64,000 nucleotides of DNA, taken from Marinobacter sp. F4216 (GTDB lineage Bacteria > Pseudomonadota > Gammaproteobacteria > Pseudomonadales > Oleiphilaceae). Made by a program: the position numbers and the translations under genes. Positions 8,150 through 19,344 of this stretch are shown piece after piece. The stretch spans positions 1-64,000 of the forward strand of contig NZ_JAIOUO010000006.1 in assembly GCF_019931195.1 (NCBI RefSeq), in the 5' to 3' direction. How positions within the stretch are numbered: position 1 is the stretch's first letter; each line of letters opens with the position of its first letter. The notes below the pieces were generated by a model. The model saw nothing but the letters and a program-made list of their open reading frames with translations, was not told the origin of the DNA and ran no database searches.

Positions 8150-10060
8150 TCAGGCCGCCCAGAACCAGAGACGGACTCGATCAACGATCGAGTGAGTCCA
8201 GATCCACAGCAAACTGCGTTGTCCCATATCCACCTTGGCCACACCCCGCATTCCCGGGCGCAGCATAGGTGCAGGCTGTTCCAGCGAGGCTTCGACCCGG
8301 AAAAAGTTTCGTGAATCACTGGAGACCGCTACCGGCACGACTTGATCAATGACAAGGTCAAAGGTGGTTTCAGGTAGCGCCGAGATGATCAGACGCCCCG
8401 TCTTGCCTTTTTCCACGCCCGCCATATCCCGCTCATCCACTTCCAACACCACTCGATAACTCTCCAGCGGCGCAACTTCATACAGCACCTCGCCAGTCTC
8501 AACCGGCGCCCCGACCGATTGGCTCAAGTCACCAGTGACCACGACACCATCGAAAGGCGCGCGCAGTTGTGTTCGTTTTATCCGCTCTTCGACCAGTTGG
8601 ATTTCAGCGTTCACCTGGTCAAGCTGGGCACGCAAGACACTGAGCGTAACCCGCTCGCTCTCGGCCAGCGCTTCCTGATACTCGGTTTGGAGTTTGTTGT
8701 ACTCGCTCTGCCATTTTTGACGTTCAAGCTGCAGATCGCGATCATCCAGCAAGGCTATCGACTGGCCTTCCGTGACCACATCACCCGCCCGGACCCCAGC
8801 GCTTTTCACATAGCCGTCTTGTGGCGACACCAGGACCTGACGAACGGCACCTTCGATGCTGGCCGGCGAAGTCATCTCGTAAGTTCCGTCCACCAATGAC
8901 AAGGCACCGAGCAACACCAGTGCCGTCAGCGTCACCACCTTTAACCTCATGAATGATGGGCCAAAGACACTTGCGGCTGATTCCTTGAATGCTTCAATGC
9001 CTTTCAACCAGAAGGAACGCTCATCCTGAATTTTCGACTCCAACGCGGGGCCGACGACAGCGACCAGGGACTGACACAAAGCGACCGTTTCCTCGTCAAA
9101 GGGGTCCTTCAGATCGCGTTCCAGCGTCACAGCCCCGATAACCTTTGATCGCCCTCGTAACGGGATTGTGCAAACAGCGACACTTTGCGGCTGATTCGCC
9201 AATTCGGCATGGGCCCTGGAGACCACCGAGTTCTGACCCGGAATGGTGGGCCATATCATGGCAATGCCTTGATCCACAGCCTCTTCCATGGCCGCTTCTG
9301 TTCTTCGCACCATCTGGGTCCGTGGATCAAAGCTGGCCATATGAGACATCGCCTGAAGGCGGACAGGCAGCCCCTGACGAAAACCGATACTGACTCGTTC
9401 GCAGCGGAATTGATTCGCGAGCTGATTGACTGTCTCAATCGCCGCTGTATGGGAGGAGGGATGTCGGAGAATAGCGGTCATCGCCCTTAAGGCAAAAGTA
9501 CCTGCTTCTCGCTGTGCGATTGAATGCTGCTGCACCAGCGTTTTCATCCACAGGCCACCCCACTGGAGCAACTGCAATACTGCTTTCTGTTGGGCCACAG
9601 AGCGAGGCGAGATCAGAACTGCGACGACGGCTACCGGCTTATTATCAACAAAGAACGGAGTGGCGATTAATTCACAAACCCGCTGTTTGTCTGGCCCGTA
9701 ATGCTGCTGGGAGCGAACTACGCTTCGATTGCCCGCCAGTGCCTGGGCAGCGGCATCCACCAGAAGAGATTCCCCTTCGCCCTTCTCGGGCCACCAGGAA
9801 ACAGCCGCACCCAGACGCTTGGCGTTTTCTGGCAAGTAGAGTGCGCCGCGGATAAGGCCTGTCACCATCCGGCACTGCCAAGCCAGCCATTTACGGGCCA
9901 ATTCAGCCGAAACCTCGTTGGAACTGGGGTTCCCGTCTACACGGGGGCTGGAATTCGCCGGCACCCGATCAAAGGCTGGAGGCTCGACAGACTCAGGAGT
10001 CTTCCGCTCTTCGGAACGTTTGTCTGCACGCCTTGCCGGTGTTAGTACGCTGTTGGACAT
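8150..10060 (-). CDS. GAF-domain HlyD-family membrane protein
   Basis: 636 aa from ATG 10060, chosen over an in-frame GTG 15 nt upstream because GGAAGA sits about 8 nt before this ATG. The first 370 residues have no signal sequence and would be cytoplasmic. About 185-340 read as a GAF domain (FRCERVSIGF, VAVCTIPLRGRSKVIGAVTLER), and a second weak GAF-like stretch may lie at 60-170. One transmembrane helix follows at about 373-390 (VVTLTALVLLGALSLV), then a lipoyl half-motif (VLVSPQDGYVKSAGV), a coiled coil (about 445-500), the second lipoyl half (RAPFDGVVVTGDL) and a barrel domain. A soluble sensor domain in front of a periplasmic adaptor is unusual for type I export. It is the first gene of the four-gene run and lies downstream of a palindrome at 10127-10142. 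Confidence 0.8.
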   Translation of the reverse strand: MSNSVLTPARRADKRSEERKTPESVEPPAFDRVPANSSPRVDGNPSSNEVSAELARKWLAWQCRMVTGLIRGALYLPENAKRLGAAVSWWPEKGEGESLLVDAAAQALAGNRSVVRSQQHYGPDKQRVCELIATPFFVDNKPVAVVAVLISPRSVAQQKAVLQLLQWGGLWMKTLVQQHSIAQREAGTFALRAMTAILRHPSSHTAAIETVNQLANQFRCERVSIGFRQGLPVRLQAMSHMASFDPRTQMVRRTEAAMEEAVDQGIAMIWPTIPGQNSVVSRAHAELANQPQSVAVCTIPLRGRSKVIGAVTLERDLKDPFDEETVALCQSLVAVVGPALESKIQDERSFWLKGIEAFKESAASVFGPSFMRLKVVTLTALVLLGALSLVDGTYEMTSPASIEGAVRQVLVSPQDGYVKSAGVRAGDVVTEGQSIALLDDRDLQLERQKWQSEYNKLQTEYQEALAESERVTLSVLRAQLDQVNAEIQLVEERIKRTQLRAPFDGVVVTGDLSQSVGAPVETGEVLYEVAPLESYRVVLEVDERDMAGVEKGKTGRLIISALPETTFDLVIDQVVPVAVSSDSRNFFRVEASLEQPAPMLRPGMRGVAKVDMGQRSLLWIWTHSIVDRVRLWFWAA

Positions 10061-10418
10061 AAACCATTCTTCCACTGAACCAAGTTCAGTATGGCCTGCC
10101 GATACTCCTTAAACTTTGTTAATTGTGTAAACATGTGTTTACTTTAGGTACACATATGATTTTTATCTATTTTCCAAGTGTTTACGCACCGTTTATCCTT
10201 CACTGGCGTTGCTCTGGTATGAAATCCTCAGCCCAGACGCCTCAAATCTTTCCGACAACTGTGACAATCAGTTTAATAACGTGGGGCTTGTGGCCGGACT
10301 ACCCGGCCAGGATTTATGTCGCGGTAGAGTTTTAAGAAGAAAAAGCGGGATTCGTGGAACGCGCCAAACGCTCAGCAGCAGAAGTTCCTTTCGGAAACCA
10401 GGAATTCGGGATTACGTG
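10061..10418. other. AT-rich intergenic spacer upstream of the export cluster
   Basis: No ORF here looks like a protein. The part near 10100-10200 is clearly more AT-rich than its surroundings and holds the inverted repeat described at 10127-10142 plus a further copy of its half-site. It should contain the promoter of the GAF-HlyD/M50/HlyD/LEPR-XLL run, but no convincing -35/-10 pair is visible by eye. The part near 10330-10418 is the 3' side of the binding-protein gene. Confidence 0.6.
10127..10142. promoter_or_regulatory. Perfect 7-bp inverted repeat, candidate operator
   Basis: GTAAACATGTGTTTAC is a perfect 7+7 inverted repeat around TG, 67 bp upstream of the GAF-HlyD start. The half-site GTGTTTAC (10135-10142) recurs in the same orientation at 10178-10185, 43 bp away. 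This is the pattern of a dimeric repressor or activator site. The inner AAAC-N4-GTTT resembles the core reported for TetR-type PsrA sites, but the flanking bases differ, so no regulator is assigned. Confidence 0.4.
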
Positions 10419-11252
10419 TTACAGAAACTGCTCCGGGAATCCGGGCATGACCGGTCCCGGACTTTTGTCTTGCACGGGAGGTACCAGCCCCTGTTCAAGC
10501 AGCTGCATGTAGGCATCATCGAATACCTCACGCAGGATGGCAGCACGGGGGTTGGCCAGTGAGAACAACCAGGCCCCGTTTCTTCGCCGCACGTGCACTT
10601 CAGTGAACAGTTGCTTCTCCTCCTCAGACAGTATGTCGCGGACAGGTGAACGGTAATCCAGCAGGTAATCGCCTCTTTTCAACTTGAGCATCTCAACAGC
10701 CGCTCTGTGACTCGGCGCTTCGGTAACCCGGATACCCTCAGCCGCCTTAAGCCATCCAAGCAACCCGTTATAGGTGTATCCAGAAATTACTATGACCGTT
10801 TTACCGTTTAATTCATCAAAGTGGGTCAACGGTTCGTTATTGCTCAAGCTCCACGCACAGAGAAAAAAACTGAATGGACTAGCCCAGCTTTCAAGGATTT
10901 GCCCTTTTAGGCTGGGGATGTTGGTCATCCCAGGCCAGACATCAATCTCACCATTTTTCAGGTAGAGATAGGCACGGGATGTGGGCAGATAAACAAATTC
11001 CGCAACGTAACCTGCTTGTTCTACCAAGCGCCGGGTAATGTTGATAAAAATTCCAGCAGGTTCCCCTTGCGGAGAACGATAGGTGAGAGGCGGAAACTCC
11101 ACATAGGCAATACGGAGCAATTTGGAATTACCTCCCGATTGAGCAGCCAATACGGTGCCCGAGATAAGGGAGGCGAACAATCCCAAGCACAGAATAAAGT
11201 GCCGGAAAGACTTCCGCAGAGGAGAGAAGTTACAGCGGTTATTCATGAACAT
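10419..11252 (-). CDS. Orphan periplasmic solute-binding protein (SBP_bac_3-like)
   Basis: 277 aa from ATG 11252. After the basic start (RKSFRH) a signal peptide (ILCLGLFASLISGTVLAAQ) is followed by a family-3 solute-binding fold: RIAYVEFPPLTYRSPQGEPAG near the N-terminus, then NGEIDVWPGMT and the hinge region. Family-3 proteins bind amino acids or similar small solutes in the periplasm, or act as sensory subunits. No ABC permease or ATPase gene lies nearby, so this is an orphan, perhaps a remnant or a scavenging or signalling protein. The start is uncertain: an in-frame GTG at 11306 and an ATG at 11246 are possible and none has a strong ribosome-binding site. Ligand unknown. Confidence 0.7.
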   Translation of the reverse strand: MFMNNRCNFSPLRKSFRHFILCLGLFASLISGTVLAAQSGGNSKLLRIAYVEFPPLTYRSPQGEPAGIFINITRRLVEQAGYVAEFVYLPTSRAYLYLKNGEIDVWPGMTNIPSLKGQILESWASPFSFFLCAWSLSNNEPLTHFDELNGKTVIVISGYTYNGLLGWLKAAEGIRVTEAPSHRAAVEMLKLKRGDYLLDYRSPVRDILSEEEKQLFTEVHVRRRNGAWLFSLANPRAAILREVFDDAYMQLLEQGLVPPVQDKSPGPVMPGFPEQFL

Positions 11253-11334
11253 CTGGTTGTTATTGGATGCGACCAAGATTACCAGACTTGAACTTTTGTG
11301 CACCAATAACCGCTGAAAACTGTGAGCTTCGACG

Positions 11335-12840
11335 TCAGATCTGGCTCACCACCGCAAACAGGCCAACGCCACCCATCACCAGGGTGTAGGGAAATGCCAT
11401 GACCACCATCCGGCCGTAGGACAACCGAACCAGGGGTGCGATCGCCGATGTGAGCAGGAACAGGAAGGCCGCCTGACCATTTGGCGTCGCCACGCTCGGC
11501 AGATTGGTTCCGGTGTTGATGGCCACCGCCAGGTTACGGAAATGCTGCTCGCTGATCACTCCCGCTTCCAGTGCTTGCTTCACTTCGCTGATATACACCG
11601 TCGCGACGAACACGTTGTCACTGATCATCGACAGCACGCCGTTGGCAATAAAGAACCAGCCCGGCTGAACGTCTTCCGGCAGACTCAGCACCAGATCGAT
11701 GATTGGCTTGAACAGGTGCTGTTCGTGGATCACGGCTACGATAGCGAAGAACACCACCAACAGGGAGGTGAACGGCAATGACTCCTGGAACGCCTTACCA
11801 ATCTGGTGCTCGTCGGTCACCCCGGTGAACGAGGTAATCAGGATAATGACCAGCAGGCCGATCAGACCCACTTCTGCCAGATGGAAGGCAAGACCAATAA
11901 CCAGTACCACGGCCGCCAGGGCCTGAACCCAGAGGGCTGCCTGATCCGCCTTGGTGCGCTTGGTGCGCTCGTTTTCAGCAAACTCTTCGAGTACCCGGCG
12001 GACCGGCTTCGGTAAACGGGTGCCATAGCCAAACCAGCGAAGCTTTTCCAACGCCCAGCAGGTTGCCAGGCCAGCCAGCAATACCGGGAAACTGACCGGC
12101 AGCATGGCCTGGAAGAAATCGGCAAAGTTCCAGCCAACCACTTTGGCAATCAACAGGTTCTGGGGCTCGCCCACCATGGTGGCAACACCACCCAGGGCGG
12201 TACCAATGGCACCGTGCATCAGCAGGCTGCGAAGGAAAGCCCGGAAGTTCTCCAGGTCTTCACGGTGCAGCTCAATCACATGCTCATCGCTCTGTGCGTT
12301 GTGGTCGTTGTGGTGATACCCCTTGCCGGAAGCCACCTTGTGGTAAACGGAATAGAAACCCACCGCCACACTGATGATCACCGCCGTTACCGTCAGGGCG
12401 TCCAGGAACGCTGACAGGACTGCCGCCGCGGCACAGAACAACAGCGACAACGCCGACTTGGAACGGACACCCACCAGAATCTGGGTAAACGTAACCAGCA
12501 ACAGGTCCTTCATAAAGTAGATACCCGCCACCATGAACATCAGCAGCAGGATGACCGGGAAGTTGGCCAGCACTTCGTGATACACCGCATCCGGAGAGGT
12601 CATGCCGATCAGCAGGGATTCAACGGCCAGCAGTCCACCGGGCAATAGCGGATAGCACTTCAGTGCCATGGCGAGGGTGAAGATGAACTCACCAACCAGT
12701 ACCCAACCAGCGACACCAGGACCAAGAGTCCAGACAACCAGCGGATTAATAATGAGAAAAAGGATGATCAGCTGTTTGTACCAGCCGGGGGCATTGCCCA
12801 GAAAATTAGCGGTAAACCCGCCCAGAACGGTGGATGGCAT
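11335..12840 (-). CDS. nhaB: Na+/H+ antiporter NhaB
   Basis: 501 aa, the usual NhaB length. Hydrophobic over most of its length, with about 12 predicted membrane helices and the family stretches [44 protein letters not shown] and [20 protein letters not shown] (quoted in parts). NhaB exports Na+ in exchange for protons across the inner membrane and helps with sodium tolerance and pH balance, which fits a marine bacterium. An in-frame stop just upstream leaves ATG 12840 as the only good start, although the ribosome-binding site is weak. It stands alone: the gene downstream is the orphan binding protein and the region upstream is gene-free. Confidence 0.95.
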   Translation of the reverse strand: MPSTVLGGFTANFLGNAPGWYKQLIILFLIINPLVVWTLGPGVAGWVLVGEFIFTLAMALKCYPLLPGGLLAVESLLIGMTSPDAVYHEVLANFPVILLLMFMVAGIYFMKDLLLVTFTQILVGVRSKSALSLLFCAAAAVLSAFLDALTVTAVIISVAVGFYSVYHKVASGKGYHHNDHNAQSDEHVIELHREDLENFRAFLRSLLMHGAIGTALGGVATMVGEPQNLLIAKVVGWNFADFFQAMLPVSFPVLLAGLATCWALEKLRWFGYGTRLPKPVRRVLEEFAENERTKRTKADQAALWVQALAAVVLVIGLAFHLAEVGLIGLLVIILITSFTGVTDEHQIGKAFQESLPFTSLLVVFFAIVAVIHEQHLFKPIIDLVLSLPEDVQPGWFFIANGVLSMISDNVFVATVYISEVKQALEAGVISEQHFRNLAVAINTGTNLPSVATPNGQAAFLFLLTSAIAPLVRLSYGRMVVMAFPYTLVMGGVGLFAVVSQI

Positions 12841-13276
12841 GACGAAATCACTAGTGGGTAGTTAAACAGGCGCGCGCATCATAGCAGATAGTTTCCATAG
12901 GTAGAGATCCGGTTAGTACAAGTCACTACAAAATAAACACACAAGCTCGCAGTTCACTGTCAAACCGTCACGCACACAGCTGATGCATGAGCACTGTAGG
13001 AAGGGGACCTCTAACTGTGGCGGTTTGGCGTATGGTCGAAGATCAGTTCGAGAGTTTTGTGGCAGGGATTCCCAACCCCTGGGGACTGGTCGAGTGGAAC
13101 CGGGAATCCGAAAATGGTGTGTGACTTCATCGGTGAGTCCAGCGGTCTGGAGAGTGAAAGAGACATCATCGGGTCCGGGGATGACCAGGGTATCTCCGCA
13201 GACAATCAGAAACAGCCAGATCGAAGGCGGTTGAGGCTCACTTCACCTGTGAGCCACTGGCCAGTAGTCGAGGGAA
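12841..13276. other. Gene-free spacer with no recognisable coding content
   Basis: About 436 bp between nhaB and the broken gene. Short ORFs exist on both strands but none has a ribosome-binding site together with protein-like composition. One 30-codon plus-strand stretch from ATG 13033 (MVEDQFESFVAGIPNPWGLV) reads like protein before a stop and could be a decayed fragment. Bases near 12877-12900 (revcomp TATGAT) could be a -10 element for nhaB but lack a matching -35. Confidence 0.5.
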
Positions 13277-13959
13277 CTAACAATGGGAGTCGCTCTGGAG
13301 AGAATCACCGTAAGAGCTGTCGTACTCATCGAATTCATCACCGTAACCGTCATCGTTGACGGCCTCAGCTTCGAAGAAGGTTTGCAGCCTGGCCAGATAA
13401 GGCTGCACGACCTGAATATCCTGCTCAGACACTGACTCCAAATGAACCGCGAACTGGGTGGCGCCCTGGATGGCTTCTCTGAGATTGCGCTCCATTTCTT
13501 CCCTCATTTCCTCCGGCAAGCCCGCTGAAGATACTCATCAGCGCTGTCCTCAAGACTCTGAGCGGTGGCTGGCATACTGAAGTGCTGCCGGATCTGCTGC
13601 GCGTGTGGATCGGATTTCAACTGAATAACACCGTAGGTCAGAAAGATCTGATCCGCGATAAGGCCAAACGCTTCCGGACTGTCGAAGCCGTGATCGTCGG
13701 TGATGGCAACCAGTTTGTGGAAGGACGGATGAGGTTTGCTCTGTCGAACCAGCTGGGAATAGGGGGCTGTCAGATCGGACTTTATGGTTGAATCCGGATC
13801 TTCCAGGTCGCCGAATTCATCGGCCAGCACGCTGAGTTCGGTAAAACAGGCGATGAATCATTCGACATCCTGACTCGAGAGTGGTGCAGCTGAAGACGAA
13901 GCCCCCCACAACAACCCAAAAGCCAGCAAACCGTTTTTGAGGGTATTCAGTTGAAACAT
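13277..13959 (-). pseudogene. Broken gene for a small exported protein (in-frame stop plus frameshift)
   Basis: ATG 13959 opens with a signal peptide (LKNGLLAFGLLWGASSSAA) and continues to SSQDVE, where TGA at 13858-13860 interrupts the frame. The same frame then continues (FIACFTELSVLADEF) to LQRACRRK and stops at 13504. The protein-like sequence resumes in another frame (GLPEEMREEMERNLREAIQG) down to 13277. Read through both lesions it gives one helical protein of about 226 residues, similar in style to small Pseudomonas periplasmic proteins of unknown function that have a DVQRFI motif near the mature N-terminus. A CGA-to-TGA change (Arg) and loss of one base near 13518-13530 would explain both breaks. 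It lies just downstream of glmS on the same strand. Two independent lesions make decay more likely than a sequencing error, but an error cannot be ruled out. Confidence 0.7.
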
Positions 13960-14056
13960 TGCAACGCTCCTTGTTGATTTAGCCCGGCCATCCCTGCCGG
14001 GCAACAGATTCGAAATCTCAGAGGGAAAATAACTCGGCACTAACCGAAGATTGACC

Positions 14057-15889
14057 TTATTCTACCGTCACACTCTTGGCCAGGTTCCGTGGCTGATCCA
14101 CATCCGTACCTTTCAATACCGCCACATGGTAGGACAGCAACTGAAGCGGGACGGTGTAGACAATCGGCGCCGTGATCTCGTGCACAGGAGGAATCTGCAT
14201 CACATGGATGTTTTCCTCTTCCTGAACCTCAGCATCCTTGTCGGCAAAGACAAACAGTTCTCCACCGCGAGCCCTGACTTCTTCGAGGTTGGACTTGAGC
14301 TTTTCCAGCAGTTCATTGTTCGGTGCCACAGTGACAACCGGCATTTCGTTGTCAACCAGCGCCAGAGGCCCATGCTTCAGTTCGCCGGCAGGGTACGCCT
14401 CCGCATGAATGTAGGAAATCTCCTTTAGCTTCAGAGCCCCTTCAAGGGCAACCGGGAACTGGGAGCCCCGCCCCAGGAAAAGGCTGTGATGCTTGTCCAT
14501 GAAGGCCTTGGACAACTCGGCGATCTCACCATCCAGAGCCAGTACATTTTCAACCTGTCCGGGCAACTCGTGGATGGCCTTTACGATTTCCGCCTCCCGC
14601 TCGGCAGAGAGTCCATTATGACGGGCCAGTGCCACGGTAAAGATCAGCAGGGCTGTTAACTGGGTCGTGAATGCCTTGGTGGACGCTACGCCAATTTCCG
14701 GCCCGGCCTGCGTCATGATGACCAGATCGGATTCGCGCACCAGGGAACTGCCTGGCACGTTGCAGATAGCCAGGGCAGCTCGGAATCCCGCCTTTTTGGC
14801 CTGACGCAGGGCCGCGAGGGTATCGGCCGTTTCACCGGACTGGGAAATACAGAGGAACAGCGTGTCTTTCTGAATGACATGCTTGCGGTAGCGGAATTCA
14901 GAAGCCACTTCGACAGAACAGGCAACCCCAGCCAGTTCTTCGATCCAGTAACGAGCGACCATACCGGCATGATAACTGGTGCCACAGGCAATGATCTGGA
15001 CGTGGTTGACGTCCTTCAACAAGTTGGCCGCCTCGGTGCCAAGGGCTTGTTCCAGTACCCGACTATCGGTGATTCGGCCTTCCATGGTGGCCTTGATCAC
15101 TTTCGGCTGTTCGTAAATTTCTTTCAGCATGTAATGCCGGTACTCGCCTTTATCGGCAGAGTCTGCACCATGCTCGAATCGCGTAACCTTGCGCTCGACC
15201 GGCGTGCCCTCGCGATCGTGGATGGTCACACCTTCCCTACGGATATCCGCAATATCGCCTTCCTCGAGGAAAATAAACCGGTCAGTTACCGGCAGCAAAG
15301 CCAACTGATCGGAGGCGATAAAATTCTCACCAATGCCAACGCCAATCACCAGCGGGCTGCCCTCACGACAAACCACCAGATGGTCTGGCTCGTCAGAATG
15401 AACAACGGCGAGCGCATACGCACCACGCAGGCGGCTGATGGCTGCTTTTACAGAGTCGTAAACCTTGCCGAGCTGCCGATAGTGTTTCTCGATGAGGTGA
15501 ACCACCACTTCCGTATCGGTCTGCGAGGTGAACTCAAAGCCTTCAGCCTTCAGCTCCTCACGGAGTTCCTGGTAGTTTTCGATGATCCCATTGTGGACTA
15601 TGGCCAGGCGGTCGCCGGACATGTGGGGATGGGCATTGAGTTTCGAGGGCTCACCGTGGGTCGCCCAACGGGTGTGGGCAATACCGACATGACCGGTCAG
15701 TGGGTTTGACTCGACAGCGTCCGCAAGGGAGGCAACCTTGCCCACTTCCCTGGCACGCTGGACGGAATTCTCGCCATCGACGACCGCCATGCCAGCAGAA
15801 TCATAGCCGCGGTATTCCAAGCGGCGCAGACCCTCCAGCAGAATTCCCTGAACGTCCCTTTCCGAAACTGCCCCTACAATGCCACACAT
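14057..15889 (-). CDS. glmS: Glutamine-fructose-6-phosphate aminotransferase
   Basis: 610 aa, the normal length. GlmS makes glucosamine-6-phosphate from fructose-6-phosphate and glutamine, the first step towards UDP-GlcNAc for peptidoglycan and LPS. The catalytic Cys2 is present (MCGIVGAV), followed by the glutamine amidotransferase motifs [11 protein letters not shown] and HTRWATHG, then two SIS isomerase domains ([47 protein letters not shown] in parts) and the conserved C-terminus [11 protein letters not shown]. It follows glmU by 29 nt on the same strand, so the two are probably co-transcribed and cover the start and end of UDP-GlcNAc synthesis. No glmS ribozyme is seen upstream. Confidence 0.98.
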   Translation of the reverse strand: MCGIVGAVSERDVQGILLEGLRRLEYRGYDSAGMAVVDGENSVQRAREVGKVASLADAVESNPLTGHVGIAHTRWATHGEPSKLNAHPHMSGDRLAIVHNGIIENYQELREELKAEGFEFTSQTDTEVVVHLIEKHYRQLGKVYDSVKAAISRLRGAYALAVVHSDEPDHLVVCREGSPLVIGVGIGENFIASDQLALLPVTDRFIFLEEGDIADIRREGVTIHDREGTPVERKVTRFEHGADSADKGEYRHYMLKEIYEQPKVIKATMEGRITDSRVLEQALGTEAANLLKDVNHVQIIACGTSYHAGMVARYWIEELAGVACSVEVASEFRYRKHVIQKDTLFLCISQSGETADTLAALRQAKKAGFRAALAICNVPGSSLVRESDLVIMTQAGPEIGVASTKAFTTQLTALLIFTVALARHNGLSAEREAEIVKAIHELPGQVENVLALDGEIAELSKAFMDKHHSLFLGRGSQFPVALEGALKLKEISYIHAEAYPAGELKHGPLALVDNEMPVVTVAPNNELLEKLKSNLEEVRARGGELFVFADKDAEVQEEENIHVMQIPPVHEITAPIVYTVPLQLLSYHVAVLKGTDVDQPRNLAKSVTVE

Positions 15890-15918
15890 GCTGCTTTCAC
15901 CTGTCTTTTAGAACCTGT

Positions 15919-17289
15919 TTAATCTTTGGTCGGACGTTCCCAGCCCGAAATATTTTTCTGGCGCCCCCGTGCGACGGCCAGCTCACCATCAGCCACATTT
16001 CGCGTGATGGTGGAGCCCGCCCCGATGGTCGCGTCAGTTGCTACTTCTACGGGCGCTACGAGCGAGGTGTTTGAACCAACAAACACACCGTCGCCGATGA
16101 TCGTCTGATGCTTGTTAACACCATCATAATTGCACGTGATGGTGCCTGCACCCACATTCACATTACGACCCAGTGAGGCATCCCCCACGTAACTGAGGTG
16201 ATTGATCTTGCTGCCCTCACCCACAATGGCCTTTTTCGTTTCAACGAAGTTACCGACCTTGGTTCCGGCGGCCAGTTCGGTACCCGGACGGAGCCTGGCA
16301 AACGGTCCGATCTCCGCATTGGCGCCAACGCTGGCACCTTCGATCACACTGTTTGCCTTGATGCTGGCGCCCTCGGCGATTCGAGCATCCTTGATGACAC
16401 AGTTGGGACCGATAGACACATTGTTACCCAGTTCCACCTGGCCTTCGAACACCACGTTGATATCGATCAGGATGTCGTTGCCAATAGTCAGTTCGCCCCG
16501 CACATCGACTCGGGTGGGATCAGCCAGGGTGGCACCTTCAGTCATTAACCGCTCCGCTTCTTTGCGCTGATACCAGCGCTCGAGCTCCGAGAGTTGCAGA
16601 CGGTTATTCACCCCCTGCACTTCAAACTCATTGGCGGGCTGGGAAACCGACACGTCAAGGCCATTCTGAACCGCCATGGCGATGATATCGGTGAGGTAGT
16701 ATTCGCCCTGGGCATTGGCATTGGAAAGGCTTGGAAGCCAGGATTTGAGATGCCGGGCAGACACTGCAAGGATACCGGTATTGACTTCCTGGATGGCCTG
16801 TTGCTCAGCGCTGGCATCCTTTTGCTCAACAATTTCTACAACCTTACCCAATTCATCGCGAACGATACGGCCATAACCCTGGGGATCGTCCAGCGTGACC
16901 GTCAGCAGGCCCAGCGTCTGTTCATCCAGCGTAGCGACCATCGGGGCCAGAGTTTCTTCTTTAATCAGAGGCACATCGCCATACAGAACAAGCACACGCG
17001 CGTTGTCCGGCAATTCGGGCAACACCTGAGCGACCGCATGACCGGTACCCAGCTGCTCTTCCTGAACGGCCCAGTGAACATTGCGTCCGTCAGAAGCTTC
17101 GCGAACCTTTTCCGCTCCGTGCCCGATTACCGTATGAATCTTGTCCGCGCCAAGCTTTTCTGCCGTTTCAATCACATGGTGGAGCATGGGTTTACCAGCG
17201 ACTGCATGGAGTACCTTCGGTAGGGCCGATTTCATTCTCGAACCCTGGCCGGCTGCCAGAATCACTACGTGTAAGGGCTTGGTGGACAA
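15919..17289 (-). CDS. glmU: Bifunctional GlmU (N-acetyltransferase / uridyltransferase)
   Basis: 456 aa, full length. The N-terminal pyrophosphorylase domain begins with [18 protein letters not shown] (residues 11-28, nucleotide-binding G-rich loop and Lys). The C-terminal half is a left-handed beta-helix built from hexapeptide repeats ([20 protein letters not shown], in parts) with the acetyltransferase part near [13 protein letters not shown]. It acetylates glucosamine-1-phosphate and then couples it to UTP. Upstream lies the atp operon terminator, so glmU probably has its own promoter in the 137-bp gap; downstream is glmS. Confidence 0.98.
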   Translation of the reverse strand: MSTKPLHVVILAAGQGSRMKSALPKVLHAVAGKPMLHHVIETAEKLGADKIHTVIGHGAEKVREASDGRNVHWAVQEEQLGTGHAVAQVLPELPDNARVLVLYGDVPLIKEETLAPMVATLDEQTLGLLTVTLDDPQGYGRIVRDELGKVVEIVEQKDASAEQQAIQEVNTGILAVSARHLKSWLPSLSNANAQGEYYLTDIIAMAVQNGLDVSVSQPANEFEVQGVNNRLQLSELERWYQRKEAERLMTEGATLADPTRVDVRGELTIGNDILIDINVVFEGQVELGNNVSIGPNCVIKDARIAEGASIKANSVIEGASVGANAEIGPFARLRPGTELAAGTKVGNFVETKKAIVGEGSKINHLSYVGDASLGRNVNVGAGTITCNYDGVNKHQTIIGDGVFVGSNTSLVAPVEVATDATIGAGSTITRNVADGELAVARGRQKNISGWERPTKD

Positions 17290-17326
17290 ACGTGCCTCCA
17301 GTCTTTCCTGTTGCTCTCAAAATAAA

Positions 17327-17398
17327 AAAAGCCGCTTCCTGGTCCACTGTAAAGTCCGCTGATAAAACGGTAATACAGTGTTTCAGGGTGCGGCTTTT
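17327..17398 (-). terminator. Long hairpin terminator of the atp operon
   Basis: Outer arms AAAAGCCGC (17327-17335) and GCGGCTTTT (17390-17398) are complementary, and inside them CACTGT (17345-17350) pairs with ACAGTG (17375-17380). On the minus strand the stem is followed by a run of Ts (complement of the A-run at 17324-17330). It lies between atpC and glmU and would end atp transcripts. Confidence 0.75.
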
Positions 17399-17426
17399 GT
17401 CTTCGGTTACTCCGAAATCAAAACGC

Positions 17427-17849
17427 TTAGCGCATTTTGTTCCGCAGCTGCTGGATGGTGCGAAGCTGTGCCACAGCTTCGGCCAACTCTGCAGCGGCAC
17501 GGGAGTATTCGAATTCACCGGTTTTGTTGGCAAGTGCCTTCTCGGCTTCTTTCTGAGCCTCGAGTGCAGCCGCTTCGTCCACATCTTTTGCACGAACCGC
17601 TGTGTCCGCCAACAAAGTTACCAGATTGGGCTGAACTTCCAGATACCCGCCAGACACGTAAAGAATCTCTTCTTCACCGCCCTGCTTGATAATCCGAATA
17701 GGACCTGGCTTCAGCTCTGTCAGCAGCGGAGTGTGACCCGGGGCAATACCCAGGTCACCTTCAGAGCCCGCTGCGATCAGCATTTCAACCAATCCGGAAT
17801 AGATCTTTGTTTCGGCACTTACCACGTCACAATGCACGGTCATACCCAT
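17427..17849 (-). CDS. atpC: ATP synthase F1 epsilon subunit
   Basis: 140 aa, normal length. N-terminal beta-sandwich ([31 protein letters not shown]) and a C-terminal helical hairpin rich in Ala and Glu. Epsilon sits on the central stalk with gamma and inhibits ATP hydrolysis. It is the last gene of the atp operon, 48 nt after atpD and just before the terminator. Confidence 0.97.
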   Translation of the reverse strand: MGMTVHCDVVSAETKIYSGLVEMLIAAGSEGDLGIAPGHTPLLTELKPGPIRIIKQGGEEEILYVSGGYLEVQPNLVTLLADTAVRAKDVDEAAALEAQKEAEKALANKTGEFEYSRAAAELAEAVAQLRTIQQLRNKMR

Positions 17850-17897
17850 GTCAGTTGCCTCTTTGATCGATCCGGAAAATCGGTGCTAAGGCTGATT

Positions 17898-19307
<1,410 letters not shown>

Positions 19308-19344
19308 TTAATAGTCAATAAAACCAGTTGGATCGTGGGCGGGA

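Noticed and set aside
13858..13860. In-frame TGA as a possible selenocysteine codon
   Set aside because: No SECIS-like hairpin is visible after it, no selenoprotein family matches, and a second lesion occurs downstream, so gene decay is simpler.
14057..15889. A glmS ribozyme ahead of glmS
   Set aside because: Only 29 nt separate glmU and glmS, too short for the ribozyme, which is typical of Firmicutes.
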